DNA of 64,000 nt from an uncultured Bacteroides sp. (GCA_948847595.1 CAQOGY010000003.1:62001-126000); one strand, 5' to 3'. Positions 1-8,070 are shown, counted from the stretch's first letter. Numbers and translations are program-made. Notes: generated from the sequence alone by a model not told the origin.

Positions 1-120
1 TACGAAGTGATGATTCTTCCGGTCACTATCCGTGTGGTGAAAGCGATTAAGAAAATAGACGGTAGCGATGTCTACGATACCGATATCTCCTACAATGTAC
101 TGAAAATCAAAGATATTTAA
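1..120 (+). CDS. C-terminal end of a YhhQ/VUT-type queuosine precursor transporter (partial)
   Basis: The window opens inside a reading frame that runs to a TAA at 118-120, giving 39 residues. A hydrophobic stretch is followed by a charged tail with KAIKKIDGSDVYD, which resembles the end of the VUT/YhhQ inner-membrane family that imports queuosine precursors (preQ0/preQ1). The stop lies 8 bp before queC, and queF lies downstream, so a queuosine transporter is the expected neighbour. The identification rests on a short tail plus context, so it is moderate. Start and membrane topology lie outside the window. Confidence 0.6.
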   Translation, partial: YEVMILPVTIRVVKAIKKIDGSDVYDTDISYNVLKIKDI

Positions 121-128
121 AATATTGT

Positions 129-788
129 ATGAATAGAGAAGCAGCATTGGTTGTGTTCAGTGGCGGGCAGGATTCCACCACCTGCCTGTTTTGGGCAAAG
201 CGCAACTTCAAGAAAGTATATGCCCTGAGTTTCCTGTATGGTCAGAAACATCAGAAGGAAGTGGAGCTTGCACGGGAGATAGCCCGTAAAGCGGAAGTGG
301 AATTCGATGTGATGGATGTATCCTTCATCGGAAAACTGGGACGTAACTCACTAACTGACGCTACGATGGTGATGGATCAGGAAAAACCGGCAGATGGTGC
401 TCCCAATACATTTGTTCCGGGACGTAACCTGTTTTTTCTCAGCATCGCAGCAGTATATGCCCGCGAACGTGGCATCAATCACTTGGTGACAGGAGTTTCC
501 CAAACAGATTTCAGTGGTTATCCCGACTGCCGCGACGCGTTTGTCAAGTCACTCAATGTGACATTGAACTTGGCTATGGATGAACAATTTGTAATCCATA
601 CTCCTCTGATGTGGATTGATAAAGCCGAAACATGGGCTTTGGCGGACGAACTGGGAGTGTTGGAACTGATTCGCACCGAGACTTTGACATGCTATAATGG
701 TGTACAAGGTGATGGTTGCGGACATTGTCCGGCTTGTACGTTGCGTCGGGAAGGACTGGAGAAATATTTAAAAAGTAAGAATCAATAA
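129..788 (+). CDS. queC: 7-cyano-7-deazaguanine synthase QueC
   Basis: QueC converts 7-carboxy-7-deazaguanine to preQ0 with ATP and ammonia, a cytosolic step of queuosine tRNA modification. The 219-aa protein has the PP-loop SGGQDST at residues 11-17 and the C-terminal zinc-binding cluster C188, C197, C200, C203 in the context GCGHCPACTLR. Length matches the family. The ATG lies 8 bp after the stop of the transporter-like gene, so the two are probably co-transcribed. queF follows, but only after a 558 bp repeat-rich gap, which is unusual for a pathway pair that is normally adjacent. Confidence 0.97.
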   Translation: MNREAALVVFSGGQDSTTCLFWAKRNFKKVYALSFLYGQKHQKEVELAREIARKAEVEFDVMDVSFIGKLGRNSLTDATMVMDQEKPADGAPNTFVPGRNLFFLSIAAVYARERGINHLVTGVSQTDFSGYPDCRDAFVKSLNVTLNLAMDEQFVIHTPLMWIDKAETWALADELGVLELIRTETLTCYNGVQGDGCGHCPACTLRREGLEKYLKSKNQ

Positions 789-995
789 TATCTCTACACA
801 GAGATTAAAAATGCATTTTCTGCTGTCATCTGTCACATTGCTGTAGCTAATCGTTTGATTATAAAATGAATAGTCTGTGACAGCAAGTGGTGACAGCAAC
901 TAAATTCGACATTCTGCCGTCACATCTCTTGTCACCGGTAAGCTCTGATAAATAAGATAGTAGCTTCTGTTCGGGAATTGTATCGGCTTAATTCA
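789..995. other. Intergenic segment with clustered TGTCAC/GTGACA words
   Basis: No credible reading frame is present. Between 821 and 930 the words GCTGTCA, TGTCAC, TGTGACAGC and GTGACAGC occur several times in both orientations, so the segment can form competing stem-loops (for example 822-836 with 876-897). It is the first part of the queC-queF gap. No intrinsic terminator with a T-tract is evident directly after queC. Confidence 0.5.
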
Positions 996-1143
996 GTTTC
1001 AACAGCTTGAAACTGTTGTTTCACGGCAAGAAACCTGAGTTTCATTAGGGGAAACTAAAGTTTCATCAGCGAGAAACTAAAGTTTCAATCGTAAGAAACT
1101 AGAGTTTCAACGGTAAGAAACTAAAGTTTCTATTGCTTGAAAC
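996..1143. repeat. Array of 14-bp palindromes GAAAC-N4-GTTTC at 21-22 bp period
   Basis: GAAAC half-sites start at 1009, 1030, 1051, 1073, 1095, 1117 and 1139. Each of the first six is followed 4 bp later by GTTTC, and the first is preceded by GTTTC at 996-1000. The typical unit is GAAACTAAAGTTTC, separated by 7-8 bp spacers that differ in sequence. The 21-22 bp period is about two helical turns. Conserved palindromes with unconserved short spacers do not fit CRISPR, whose spacers are near 30 bp. A protein-binding array or a family of palindromic intergenic repeats are the alternatives. Confidence 0.9.
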
Positions 1144-1195
1144 ACGCCGTAACACATAGGACGCGGATAAATCCCCCCGTGGGGTTAAAGAATTA

Positions 1196-1292
1196 CGGTG
1201 ATAGGTGACAGATACGGTGATAGGTTGTAAAATGAATCATTCACCACTCAAATACTTATGAATAAGGTGTTTGAGTATGGTCGGTGATAGGT
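1196..1292. repeat. Three copies of CGGTGATAGGT before queF
   Basis: The 11-mer CGGTGATAGGT occurs at 1196-1206, 1215-1225 and 1282-1292, the last only 54 bp before the chosen queF start. Between the second and third copies, CTCAAATAC and GTGTTTGAG can pair as a hairpin (about 1247-1275). This may be a leader or operator for queF, or part of a dispersed intergenic repeat. It does not match a preQ1 riboswitch that I can recognise. Confidence 0.55.
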
Positions 1293-1346
1293 GAAAGAGG
1301 AAATGCGTTTTTTATCTATGTAGAGGATTGCAGTAAACGAGTACAA

Positions 1347-1802
1347 ATGACAGAATTAAAAGACCAACTTTCCTTATTAGGAAGAAAAACCGAGTATAAG
1401 CAAGATTATGCTCCTGAAGTATTAGAAGCCTTTGATAATAAGCATCCTGAGAATGACTACTGGGTACGTTTCAACTGCCCTGAGTTCACAAGTTTGTGTC
1501 CTATCACCGGACAGCCGGACTTTGCTGAAATACGTATCAGCTACATACCGGATATAAAAATGGTAGAAAGTAAGAGTTTGAAACTGTATCTTTTCAGTTT
1601 CCGTAATCATGGTGCTTTCCACGAAGACTGCGTCAATATTATAATGAAAGACCTTATCCGGCTGATGAATCCCAAGTATATCGAAGTAACAGGAATCTTT
1701 ACTCCCCGTGGAGGTATCTCCATCTATCCGTATGCCAATTACGGCCGTTCGGGAACTAAGTTTAAGCAAATGGCAGAACATCGTTTGATGAATCGGGAGT
1801 AG
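1347..1802 (+). CDS. queF: preQ0 reductase QueF (type I, single-domain)
   Basis: QueF reduces the nitrile of preQ0 to the aminomethyl group of preQ1 with NADPH, in the cytosol. The ATG at 1347 gives 151 aa, the normal size of the YkvM-like short form; an in-frame start at 1284 would add 21 residues with no family match. The catalytic cysteine is C51 in SLCPITGQPDF, with D58 as its partner, and the NADPH-binding ESKSLK motif is at 74-79. The stop lies 5 bp before the HD-domain gene, so these two probably share a transcript. Confidence 0.95.
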   Translation: MTELKDQLSLLGRKTEYKQDYAPEVLEAFDNKHPENDYWVRFNCPEFTSLCPITGQPDFAEIRISYIPDIKMVESKSLKLYLFSFRNHGAFHEDCVNIIMKDLIRLMNPKYIEVTGIFTPRGGISIYPYANYGRSGTKFKQMAEHRLMNRE

Positions 1803-1807
1803 TACAT

Positions 1808-2452
1808 ATGAATACTAGTTTGCCAATAGAACTCCGTGAGTATATTCAGCAGAATATAATTCCGCAATATGTCAACTTCGACAAGGCACATCAAATAGAC
1901 CATGTTGAAAAAGTAATTGAAGAAAGTCTGAAACTGGCTTCTTATTATGATGTCAATCTGCCGATGGTCTATACGATTGCCGCTTACCATGACTTGGGAC
2001 TGTGTGAGGGACGTGAGTTTCATCATATAGTATCCGGCAAGAAATTAATGGCGGATGAAACTTTGCGACATTGGTTTACGGATGAACAACTGTTGCAGAT
2101 GAAAGAAGCGATAGAAGACCATCGTGCATCCAACAAACAGATTCCGAGAAGTATCTATGGAAAAATAGTTGCCGAAGCCGACCGTATAATAGATCCCGAG
2201 GTAACGTTGCGTCGTACCGTTCAGTATGGATTGTCCCATTATCCGGAAATGGATAAAGAACAGCAATATGCTCGCTTTCGTAAACATCTTAATGATAAGT
2301 ATGCGGAAGGGGGATATTTGAAGTTATGGATACCTCAGTCGGATAATGCCGGACGGTTGGCGGAATTACGGAAATTGATTACTAGTGAAGATAAATTGAT
2401 TAAAGTGTTTGATAGGTTGTATTTAGAAGAAAAGACTAGGCTTTTATTATGA
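1808..2452 (+). CDS. HD-domain phosphohydrolase
   Basis: This 214-aa protein has the HD metal-dependent phosphohydrolase pattern: H28/H32 in AHQIDHV, the H61-D62 doublet in AAYHDLG, histidines at 72-73, and a distal acidic residue in VAEADRIID. The family hydrolyses nucleotides or other phosphomonoesters, but the substrate cannot be read from the sequence. The gene starts 5 bp after queF and its stop directly abuts the convergent gene at 2453. Whether it acts in nucleotide turnover linked to queuosine synthesis is only suggested by position. Confidence 0.8.
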   Translation: MNTSLPIELREYIQQNIIPQYVNFDKAHQIDHVEKVIEESLKLASYYDVNLPMVYTIAAYHDLGLCEGREFHHIVSGKKLMADETLRHWFTDEQLLQMKEAIEDHRASNKQIPRSIYGKIVAEADRIIDPEVTLRRTVQYGLSHYPEMDKEQQYARFRKHLNDKYAEGGYLKLWIPQSDNAGRLAELRKLITSEDKLIKVFDRLYLEEKTRLLL

Positions 2453-2761
2453 TTATTCTGTGTTCCAAATAGTAGGATTCCGTAAACTTTCGTGATAACA
2501 TCTATATTTTTCTTTGGAGGTATTTGAGATACAACAGATATATGCTAAAACTTTTCGATCCAATGAACGCAAAGATTTGCAGACTGATACGATTTTATCT
2601 AATCCATAATAAGACCGTATTAGCAACCAATCTGCCAGAGTGCCATATTCCAAGACGCGTTGGATAATTTGTGCCGGACAGGTATCCATATCAGCCTTTG
2701 ATATATCTATATCCCAAAACAAATGGGGAGATAATTTTGATATGTATTCTTTCTGTTCCAT
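2453..2761 (-). CDS. Small conserved protein, DUF6922-like
   Basis: The 102-aa frame contains LFWDID near the N-terminus, then DWLLIRSYYG and LAYICCISNTSKEKYRC. This is the pattern of short Bacteroidales proteins (DUF6922-type) often encoded near toxin or nucleotidyltransferase genes. I see no partner gene here. It is convergent with the HD gene, and the two stop codons touch at 2452/2453. Function unknown; the family assignment is from memory of the motif and is moderate. Confidence 0.55.
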   Translation of the reverse strand: MEQKEYISKLSPHLFWDIDISKADMDTCPAQIIQRVLEYGTLADWLLIRSYYGLDKIVSVCKSLRSLDRKVLAYICCISNTSKEKYRCYHESLRNPTIWNTE

Positions 2762-2861
2762 GGTCTATAGTTAATGAGACTCTATCTTTTCTACAAAGGA
2801 ACTATTTTATTTCAGATTAACCAAGCGGGTAACTCCTTTTAACACCGTCACCGGCATGTTT

Positions 2862-3335
2862 TTACTCGTGATGATACGGCCCCCCGTTCAATATCGTCAT
2901 CGCCCGATAAATCTGTTCCACGAATATCAGTCGTATCATTTGATGCGAGAAAGTCATTTTCGACATTGAAATCTTCTCATGGGCTGCCTGATAGACTTTC
3001 TCGGAGAAGCCGTAAGGGCCACCGATAATGAAAACCAGCCGTTTGTTGACCGTATTCATTTTCCGTTTCATGTAGTCGGCAAATTCAAGGGAACGCATCT
3101 CTTTTCCGTGTTCGTCGAGCAGCACCACCACATCTCCCGGTTGGAGCGCTTTCAAAATTAACTCACCTTCCTTTTCTTTCTGTACTTCCATTGAAAGACT
3201 CTTCGTGTTTTTCAGTTCGGGAATCACTTCCATATCAAAAGTGATATAGCGTTTTGTACGCTGTACATAGTCGTTGATAGCTGTAATATAGTGTTGTTCT
3301 ACGGTTCGTCCTACGACGAGCAGAGTTGTCTTCAT
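2862..3335 (-). CDS. rlmH: 23S rRNA (pseudouridine-1915-N3)-methyltransferase RlmH
   Basis: RlmH is a SPOUT methyltransferase that methylates pseudouridine 1915 in helix 69 of 23S rRNA on the assembled 70S ribosome. The C-terminal half has FIIGGPYGF, SMSKMTFSHQMIRL, EQIYRA and the terminal GGPYHHE, all diagnostic. The start at 3335 (MKTTLLVVGRT) gives 157 aa, the standard length; a longer in-frame start at 3362 adds nine unconserved residues. It is divergent from the DUF4783 gene. Confidence 0.96.
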   Translation of the reverse strand: MKTTLLVVGRTVEQHYITAINDYVQRTKRYITFDMEVIPELKNTKSLSMEVQKEKEGELILKALQPGDVVVLLDEHGKEMRSLEFADYMKRKMNTVNKRLVFIIGGPYGFSEKVYQAAHEKISMSKMTFSHQMIRLIFVEQIYRAMTILNGGPYHHE

Positions 3336-3372
3336 GCCTTTATAATTCTGATTAATGCACAAAAATAGGCAT

Positions 3373-3407
3373 TTTTTATGTTATTCTGCAATTAATGCTT
3401 ACCTTTG
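3373..3407 (+). promoter_or_regulatory. Bacteroides-type promoter for the DUF4783-nadC pair
   Basis: TACCTTTG at 3400-3407 fits the -7 element TAnnTTTG, with a T-rich -33 region near 3373-3378. The expected transcript start near 3415 leaves a leader of about 45 nt before the ATG at 3463. Confidence 0.6.
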
Positions 3408-3462
3408 CCTATCATTAGTTGAAAGTTTGAGTCTTTAAACTTCAACTTAAAAGCTTGTAATT

Positions 3463-3855
3463 ATGAAAAAACGAGTGCTCGTAGGAATGACCGCTTTGCT
3501 TCTTTCCCTCTCGTTGCTAATGGCGCAAGAGATACCGGCAGGAGTGATTACGGCATTTAAAAGAGGAAGCTCGCAAGAGCTGAGTAAGTATATGGGGGAC
3601 AAGGTAAACCTGGTGCTCCAAGGTCGCTCGACAAACGTTGACAAGCAGAAAGCAATGGCTACGATGCAGGAATTCTTTACGGAGAATAAAGTCAGCGGAT
3701 TTAACGTGAACCATCAGGGAAAACGGGACGAATCAAGTTTCGTTATCGGAACGTTGGCTACTACTAAGGGGAACTTCCGCGTGAATTGTTTCCTCAAGAA
3801 AGTACAGGATAAATGTTTAATACACCAAATAAGAATTGACAAAATCAATGAATAA
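3463..3855 (+). CDS. Exported DUF4783-family protein
   Basis: The 130-aa protein has a signal peptide of about 21 residues (MKKRVLVGMTALLLSLSLLM) and a compact mature domain with VITAFKRGSSQELSKYMGDKVNL and NFRVNCFLKK. This matches DUF4783, an NTF2-like periplasmic family of Bacteroidales with no known activity. Its 3' end overlaps nadC by 8 bp, so translation of the two is probably coupled, although their functions have no obvious link. The same gene order is, as I recall, common in Bacteroides. Confidence 0.75.
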   Translation: MKKRVLVGMTALLLSLSLLMAQEIPAGVITAFKRGSSQELSKYMGDKVNLVLQGRSTNVDKQKAMATMQEFFTENKVSGFNVNHQGKRDESSFVIGTLATTKGNFRVNCFLKKVQDKCLIHQIRIDKINE

Positions 3856-4696
3856 GGAAAAAGAACTGATCGACAAACTGATCGACCTTGCTTTTGCAGA
3901 AGATATAGGTGATGGTGACCATACCACCCTTTCATGTATCCCCGCTACAGCAATGGGAAAATCAAAATTGCTTATCAAAGAAGCCGGCGTACTGGCAGGC
4001 ATCGAAGTAGCTAAGGAAATCTTCAACCGTTTCGACCCGACTATGAAAGTCGAAGTCTTTATCAACGACGGAACAGAAGTGAAACCGGGCGATGTGGCCA
4101 TGGTAGTGGAAGGAAAAGTGCAATCACTGCTTCAGACCGAACGCCTGATGCTGAACGTGATGCAACGTATGAGCGGTATCGCCACAATGACCCGCAAATA
4201 TGCAAAGAAACTGGAAGGCACAAATACCCGCGTACTGGATACCCGCAAGACGACTCCGGGGATGCGTATCCTCGAAAAGATGGCTGTGAAAATCGGTGGC
4301 GGTGTGAATCATCGCATCGGTCTGTTCGACATGATTCTTTTGAAAGATAATCATGTGGACTTTGCCGGAGGAATTGACAAGGCTATCACCCGTGCCAAAG
4401 AATATTGCAAAGAAAAAGGTAAAGACCTGAAAATAGAAATAGAAGTCCGCAGCTTCGACGAACTGCAACAAGTTCTTGATCTCGGTGGGGTAGACCGTAT
4501 CATGTTTGATAACTTCACTCCCGAAATGACGAAAAAGGCAGTAGAGATGGTAGCCGGCAAATACGAAACCGAATCTTCAGGCGGTATCACTTTTGACACT
4601 CTTCGTGACTATGCCGAATGTGGCGTAGATTTCATCTCCGTAGGTGCTCTGACTCATTCAGTGAAAGGACTGGACATGAGCTTCAAGGCCTGCTAA
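3848..4696 (+). CDS. nadC: Nicotinate-nucleotide pyrophosphorylase (quinolinate phosphoribosyltransferase) NadC
   Basis: NadC makes nicotinate mononucleotide from quinolinate and PRPP in de novo NAD synthesis. The 282-aa protein carries the active-site signatures DTRKTTPGMR, KIGGGVNHR, LLKDNH and the C-terminal SSGGI and ISVGALTHS phosphate-binding loops. I chose ATG 3848 (MNKEKELIDK), which overlaps the DUF4783 stop by 8 bp. An upstream in-frame start at 3836 would give a deeper overlap and lacks family support. Confidence 0.97.
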   Translation: MNKEKELIDKLIDLAFAEDIGDGDHTTLSCIPATAMGKSKLLIKEAGVLAGIEVAKEIFNRFDPTMKVEVFINDGTEVKPGDVAMVVEGKVQSLLQTERLMLNVMQRMSGIATMTRKYAKKLEGTNTRVLDTRKTTPGMRILEKMAVKIGGGVNHRIGLFDMILLKDNHVDFAGGIDKAITRAKEYCKEKGKDLKIEIEVRSFDELQQVLDLGGVDRIMFDNFTPEMTKKAVEMVAGKYETESSGGITFDTLRDYAECGVDFISVGALTHSVKGLDMSFKAC

Positions 4697-4732
4697 ATGA
4701 AAAAGAGAAGATTGTCATGAAGATTTCTTAAG

Positions 4733-4805
4733 ACGCGCGTAACGCGGATGGCACGGATAGTAAGACTTTAATAAAAAGAATCCGCGTTATCCGCGTTATT
4801 TGTAT
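4733..4805. repeat. Inverted repeat of ACGCGGAT/ATCCGCGT words
   Basis: ACGCGGAT and ACGGAT on the left arm face two ATCCGCGT words on the right arm around an AT-rich loop. The structure follows nadC and could act as a terminator, although it lacks a clean T-tract. Similar ACGCGGAT words occur in many Bacteroides intergenic regions; one is also present near 1160 here. The rest of 4697-4965 shows nothing coding. Confidence 0.65.
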
Positions 4806-4965
4806 CTGAAGACTGTTTCCCATCTTCCCTGTTTTTGCATATGCTTCAGAAAAAACTTTTGCATTTGTATTCTTTAACATTTTCTGTTGCAGCATTCCTC
4901 AAACTCTTGCGTCTAATGGATAAAACGACGCAGACATACGTTCGATTTTAAAAAAGGTAATTGAC

Positions 4966-5517
4966 TTGGAAAACGAGATAGAACTGGTAAAGGGCTGTCG
5001 GGCAGGAAAGGATTCAGCCCGAAGGGAACTTTACACTCTCTATTCCAAACAGATGCTGGCGGTTTGTTTCCGCTATACGGGCGATATGGATGCGGCGCAC
5101 GATGTACTGCATGACGGTTTCATCAAGATTTTTACCAACTTCTCCTTCAGGGGCGAATCTTCGCTCTGCACATGGATAACCCGGGTGATGGTCACTCAAT
5201 CACTTGATTATTTGAGACGGGAGAAACGAGTCAGCCAGTTGGTAGTGCATGAAGAGTAACTTCCCGATATCCCCGATATATCGGACTCGGGAGGAGGGGC
5301 TGGAATCTCCGAAGAGCAGTTGATGGCATTCATTGCCGAATTGCCGGATGGTTGCCGAACCGTTTTCAACCTTTATGTGTTTGAAGAAAAGTCGCACAAG
5401 GAGATAGCCAGGATGCTTCACATTAAGGAACATTCGTCTACTTCGCAGTTGCATCGCGCCAAATATTTGTTAGCAAAAAGAATTAAAGAGTATAGGAACA
5501 ATGAAGAAAGAAAATGA
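4966..5517 (+). pseudogene. ECF RNA polymerase sigma factor interrupted by an in-frame TAA
   Basis: Read through one stop, this is a normal ECF sigma-70 factor. The sigma2 region covers YSKQMLAVCFRYTGDMDAAHD, HDGFIKIFTNFSFRGES and TWITRVMVTQSLDYLRREK. The sigma4 region covers AELPDGCRTVFNLYVFEEKS, HKEIARML and SQLHRAKYLLAKRI. Both halves are in the same frame, separated only by TAA at 5257-5259 in the linker (HEE-stop-LPDIPDISD), one base from CAA or GAA. The only plausible start is TTG at 4966, as no ATG follows the upstream stop at 4921. The intact version would control the anti-sigma-like gene that overlaps its end. Decay is most likely; two separate peptides or readthrough are possible. 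Confidence 0.85.
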
Positions 5518-6547
5518 TGAAATAACCGATCTGTTTCGCACGCGTCTTGCTGATGCAGGGATGAGTGTCCGGGATGGCTTTTGGGAAGAGCTCTCGCAGG
5601 ATATTCCTGTGGCTTGCCAACATCGCCGTCGGATTCTGCTCTTCCGTGTGGCGGCTGCGGCATCTGTATTGCTCGTTTTGGCGGCTTCGTCGGCTACTTT
5701 CCTGTATTTCTCTCCCAAGGAAGAGATGGAAGAAGCATTTACGAAGATAGCCGTGACGAACGGGGGGCAGATGGACGGAGACGGAATACGTGTCAATCAA
5801 CTGCCATTGCCGGTAGAACCTGTTTTGCCGAAGCCGGCTCCTAAATCATTCGGTATGTTGTCGCAATGTGTGGAAGAGGAGGATTCGCTTTCTATTACCT
5901 TCTCCATGTCGTTCTCTTTTTCGTCGACTACTACGGGAAGTGGTAATCGTTATGGTAATCAAGGTTATAATGGTTATTGGCAGGCTGCAAATGGAAATAC
6001 GGAATCATCTGCTGTGCAGGAAGAAACCGCAAGTCCGGCTGTTACTCCCGAAAAAGTTGTGAAGAGACATCGCTGGGCGATAAAAGCGCAGTTAGGCACG
6101 GCACTTCCGGCGGATGACGGTACTTATAAGATGCCAATCTCCGCAGGGGTGACAGTAGAACGAAAATTGAATGATTACTTGGGGATAGAAACAGGACTGC
6201 TTTATTCCAATCTCCGTTCGGCAGGACAACATTTGCATTATCTAGGTATCCCTGTCCGGGTAAACGTGACGTTGGTGGATACGAAGAAAATTGACCTTTA
6301 CGCTACCGTAGGCGGGATAGCGGATAAATGCATAGCCGGTGCTCCGGACAACAGTTTCAAGGAAGAACCTGTCCAACTGGCAGTGACTGCCGGCATTGGA
6401 ATCAATTATAAAATTAATGACCGGCTTGCGCTCTTTGCCGAACCCGGTATTTCGCATCATTTCAGTACTGATTCGAAACTGGCTACGGTACGTACGAAAC
6501 GGCCGACTAATTTTAATTTACTTTGCGGACTTCGCATGACGTATTAA
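5501..6547 (+). CDS. Anti-sigma-like membrane protein with C-terminal beta-barrel domain
   Basis: The 348-aa protein has a cytosolic N-terminus (about 1-45, with FWEELSQDIP), one membrane segment (about 46-68, LLFRVAAAASVLLVLAASSA), a serine-rich linker, and a C-terminal region from about 185 with alternating beta strands (GVTVERKLNDYLGIETGLLY, FAEPGISHHF) like porin-family outer-membrane barrels. This hybrid layout is common directly after ECF sigma genes in Bacteroidales, where the N-terminus probably binds sigma. It overlaps the sigma frame by 17 bp. How a barrel-like domain joined to an inner-membrane anchor is arranged is unclear. Confidence 0.7.
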   Translation: MKKENDEITDLFRTRLADAGMSVRDGFWEELSQDIPVACQHRRRILLFRVAAAASVLLVLAASSATFLYFSPKEEMEEAFTKIAVTNGGQMDGDGIRVNQLPLPVEPVLPKPAPKSFGMLSQCVEEEDSLSITFSMSFSFSSTTTGSGNRYGNQGYNGYWQAANGNTESSAVQEETASPAVTPEKVVKRHRWAIKAQLGTALPADDGTYKMPISAGVTVERKLNDYLGIETGLLYSNLRSAGQHLHYLGIPVRVNVTLVDTKKIDLYATVGGIADKCIAGAPDNSFKEEPVQLAVTAGIGINYKINDRLALFAEPGISHHFSTDSKLATVRTKRPTNFNLLCGLRMTY

Positions 6548-6552
6548 TCCTT

Positions 6553-7083
6553 ATGAAAATGAAAAAGACACTTGTAATGCTGTGGATGGCACTTTGCCTG
6601 ATTGTATCGTTCAGTGGATGCAGCAGCGAAGAAATGGATTATAACAATCCGGATGTTGCTCTTTTTGTGAAGCAATTGAAGTCGGGTACGTATAAGATGA
6701 AGAATGATAAAGGAGTGGTGGAAGTTCCTCATTTCATGGAAGAGGATATTCCCGAACTTTTAAAATATGCAGAAGATCTGACAATTATACCCTCTTTCCC
6801 GTCGGTTTATAATACGAACAACGGTAAGATTCGGTTGGGTGAATGTATGCTTTGGGTGATTGAGTATATCCGTCAGGGCACACCACCGTCAATGGGTTGC
6901 AAAATGGTGTTGGCGAATGCTGAAAATTATGAAGCAATCTATTTCCTGACCGACGAGGAGGTGCTCGATGCAGCCGCCTGTTACCGTAGCTGGTGGGAAG
7001 AGCGGCAATATCCGAAGACCCGTTGGACGATTGATCCATGCTATGACGAGCCGCTTTGCGGATCGGGCTATCGTTGGTGGTGA
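6553..7083 (+). CDS. Lipoprotein of the ECF-sigma locus (DUF4943-like)
   Basis: From ATG 6553 the 176-aa product starts with a lipoprotein signal ending in IVSFSGC, so the mature protein begins at the lipidated cysteine. The mature part is rich in acidic and aromatic residues and ends with DEPLCGSGYRWW. It begins 5 bp after the barrel gene, in the same operon. An in-frame ATG at 6523 would place charged residues before the signal peptide and is rejected. It resembles DUF4943 lipoproteins; the activity is unknown. Confidence 0.65.
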   Translation: MKMKKTLVMLWMALCLIVSFSGCSSEEMDYNNPDVALFVKQLKSGTYKMKNDKGVVEVPHFMEEDIPELLKYAEDLTIIPSFPSVYNTNNGKIRLGECMLWVIEYIRQGTPPSMGCKMVLANAENYEAIYFLTDEEVLDAAACYRSWWEERQYPKTRWTIDPCYDEPLCGSGYRWW

Positions 7084-7268
7084 CACTCAATAAGGAGTTG
7101 CGTTCGGAATAAGAAATAGAAAACATTCATGTAGGAACGTTTGTTTGTATCAGTAGTCTTTTAACTGCTGACAGGGGCTTGCTACGCTCAATGGACTGCT
7201 GAAAATCGGGTTGAGGCAGGTATGTATGAAGCGTTTGAAAGGTATTAGGTAATGAAAGAATAAAGAGG

Positions 7269-7997
7269 ATGAATAGATTGATGAAACGTTTTTGGGCAAC
7301 TATGGCATTGTGTTTTGTAACTTTACTTGCGTATTCGCAAGTCTGGACGGCGCAAGACTCATTGCATCTGAAGAAGTTGCTGGATAGTGACCAGGAGTTG
7401 CACTTAAATATGGATGCTGTAAAGTCGATTGATTTTGGCGGTGCAGTAGGAAGTCCCCGGATGTCGGAGGAGAAGAAGTGGATGCTGCCTGACGAATCGC
7501 TGCCCGAAGCATTACCTAAACCGAAAGTGGTGTTGAGCCTGATGCCGTATAAGGCAAATACCCGTTTCAATTGGGATCCCGTCTATCAGAAAAAGATAAG
7601 GGTGGATAAGAATACATGGCGGGGGGATCCTTTCTACGAACTGCGCCATCAAAGATCATACTCCAACTGGGCGCGTAATCCGATGGCAAAGGGGATGCGT
7701 AAGTCTTTGGATGAGATACAGGCGAGCGGAGTACGTTTCCGCCAGTTGAGTGAGCGTGCCAATGGGATGTTTGTGAATTCGGTAGTGATGGACAGCCCTA
7801 TTCCTTTGTTTGGTGGCAGCGGAGTATATATCAATGGCGGAACTATCGGCGGACTTGATCTGATGGCCGTCTTTACGAAAGAATTTTGGAATAAGACAGG
7901 GAGAGATAATCGTGCCCGTACCTTGGAGGTTCTGCGGACTTATGGAGACTCGACGACTGTGCTGATAAATAAACCAATCGAACAGATTGCCCGGTAA
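7269..7997 (+). CDS. Exported protein of unknown function (DUF4858-like)
   Basis: The 242-aa protein has a signal peptide ending at about residue 24 (LLAYSQ) and a mature part with NMDAVKSIDFG, PKVVLSLMPYKANTRFNWDP and GSGVYINGGTIGGLDLMAVF. This fits a small Bacteroidales family (DUF4858) often placed next to ECF sigma/anti-sigma loci. It sits 185 bp after the lipoprotein gene, so it may have its own promoter. No catalytic motif is visible. Confidence 0.6.
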   Translation: MNRLMKRFWATMALCFVTLLAYSQVWTAQDSLHLKKLLDSDQELHLNMDAVKSIDFGGAVGSPRMSEEKKWMLPDESLPEALPKPKVVLSLMPYKANTRFNWDPVYQKKIRVDKNTWRGDPFYELRHQRSYSNWARNPMAKGMRKSLDEIQASGVRFRQLSERANGMFVNSVVMDSPIPLFGGSGVYINGGTIGGLDLMAVFTKEFWNKTGRDNRARTLEVLRTYGDSTTVLINKPIEQIAR

Positions 7998-8070
7998 GGG
8001 CGTTATATATATGTACTAATCCTTTCTCATAGGGATATGAAATCATTAGCTCATTGATAAATTATTAATT

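Noticed and set aside
996..1143. CRISPR array
   Set aside because: Repeats are 14-bp palindromes with 7-8 bp spacers, far below CRISPR dimensions, and no cas gene is in the window.
1196..1346. preQ1 riboswitch controlling queF
   Set aside because: I could not find the compact preQ1 aptamer pattern with its A-rich tail; the repeats and hairpin here do not match it.
4966..5517. Frameshift in the sigma-factor gene
   Set aside because: Both halves are in the same frame, so a single nonsense codon is sufficient and no frame change is needed.
5320..5517. Independent small protein of 65 aa
   Set aside because: It is the sigma4 half of the interrupted sigma factor; an internal ATG exists but no separate promoter or ribosome site is seen.
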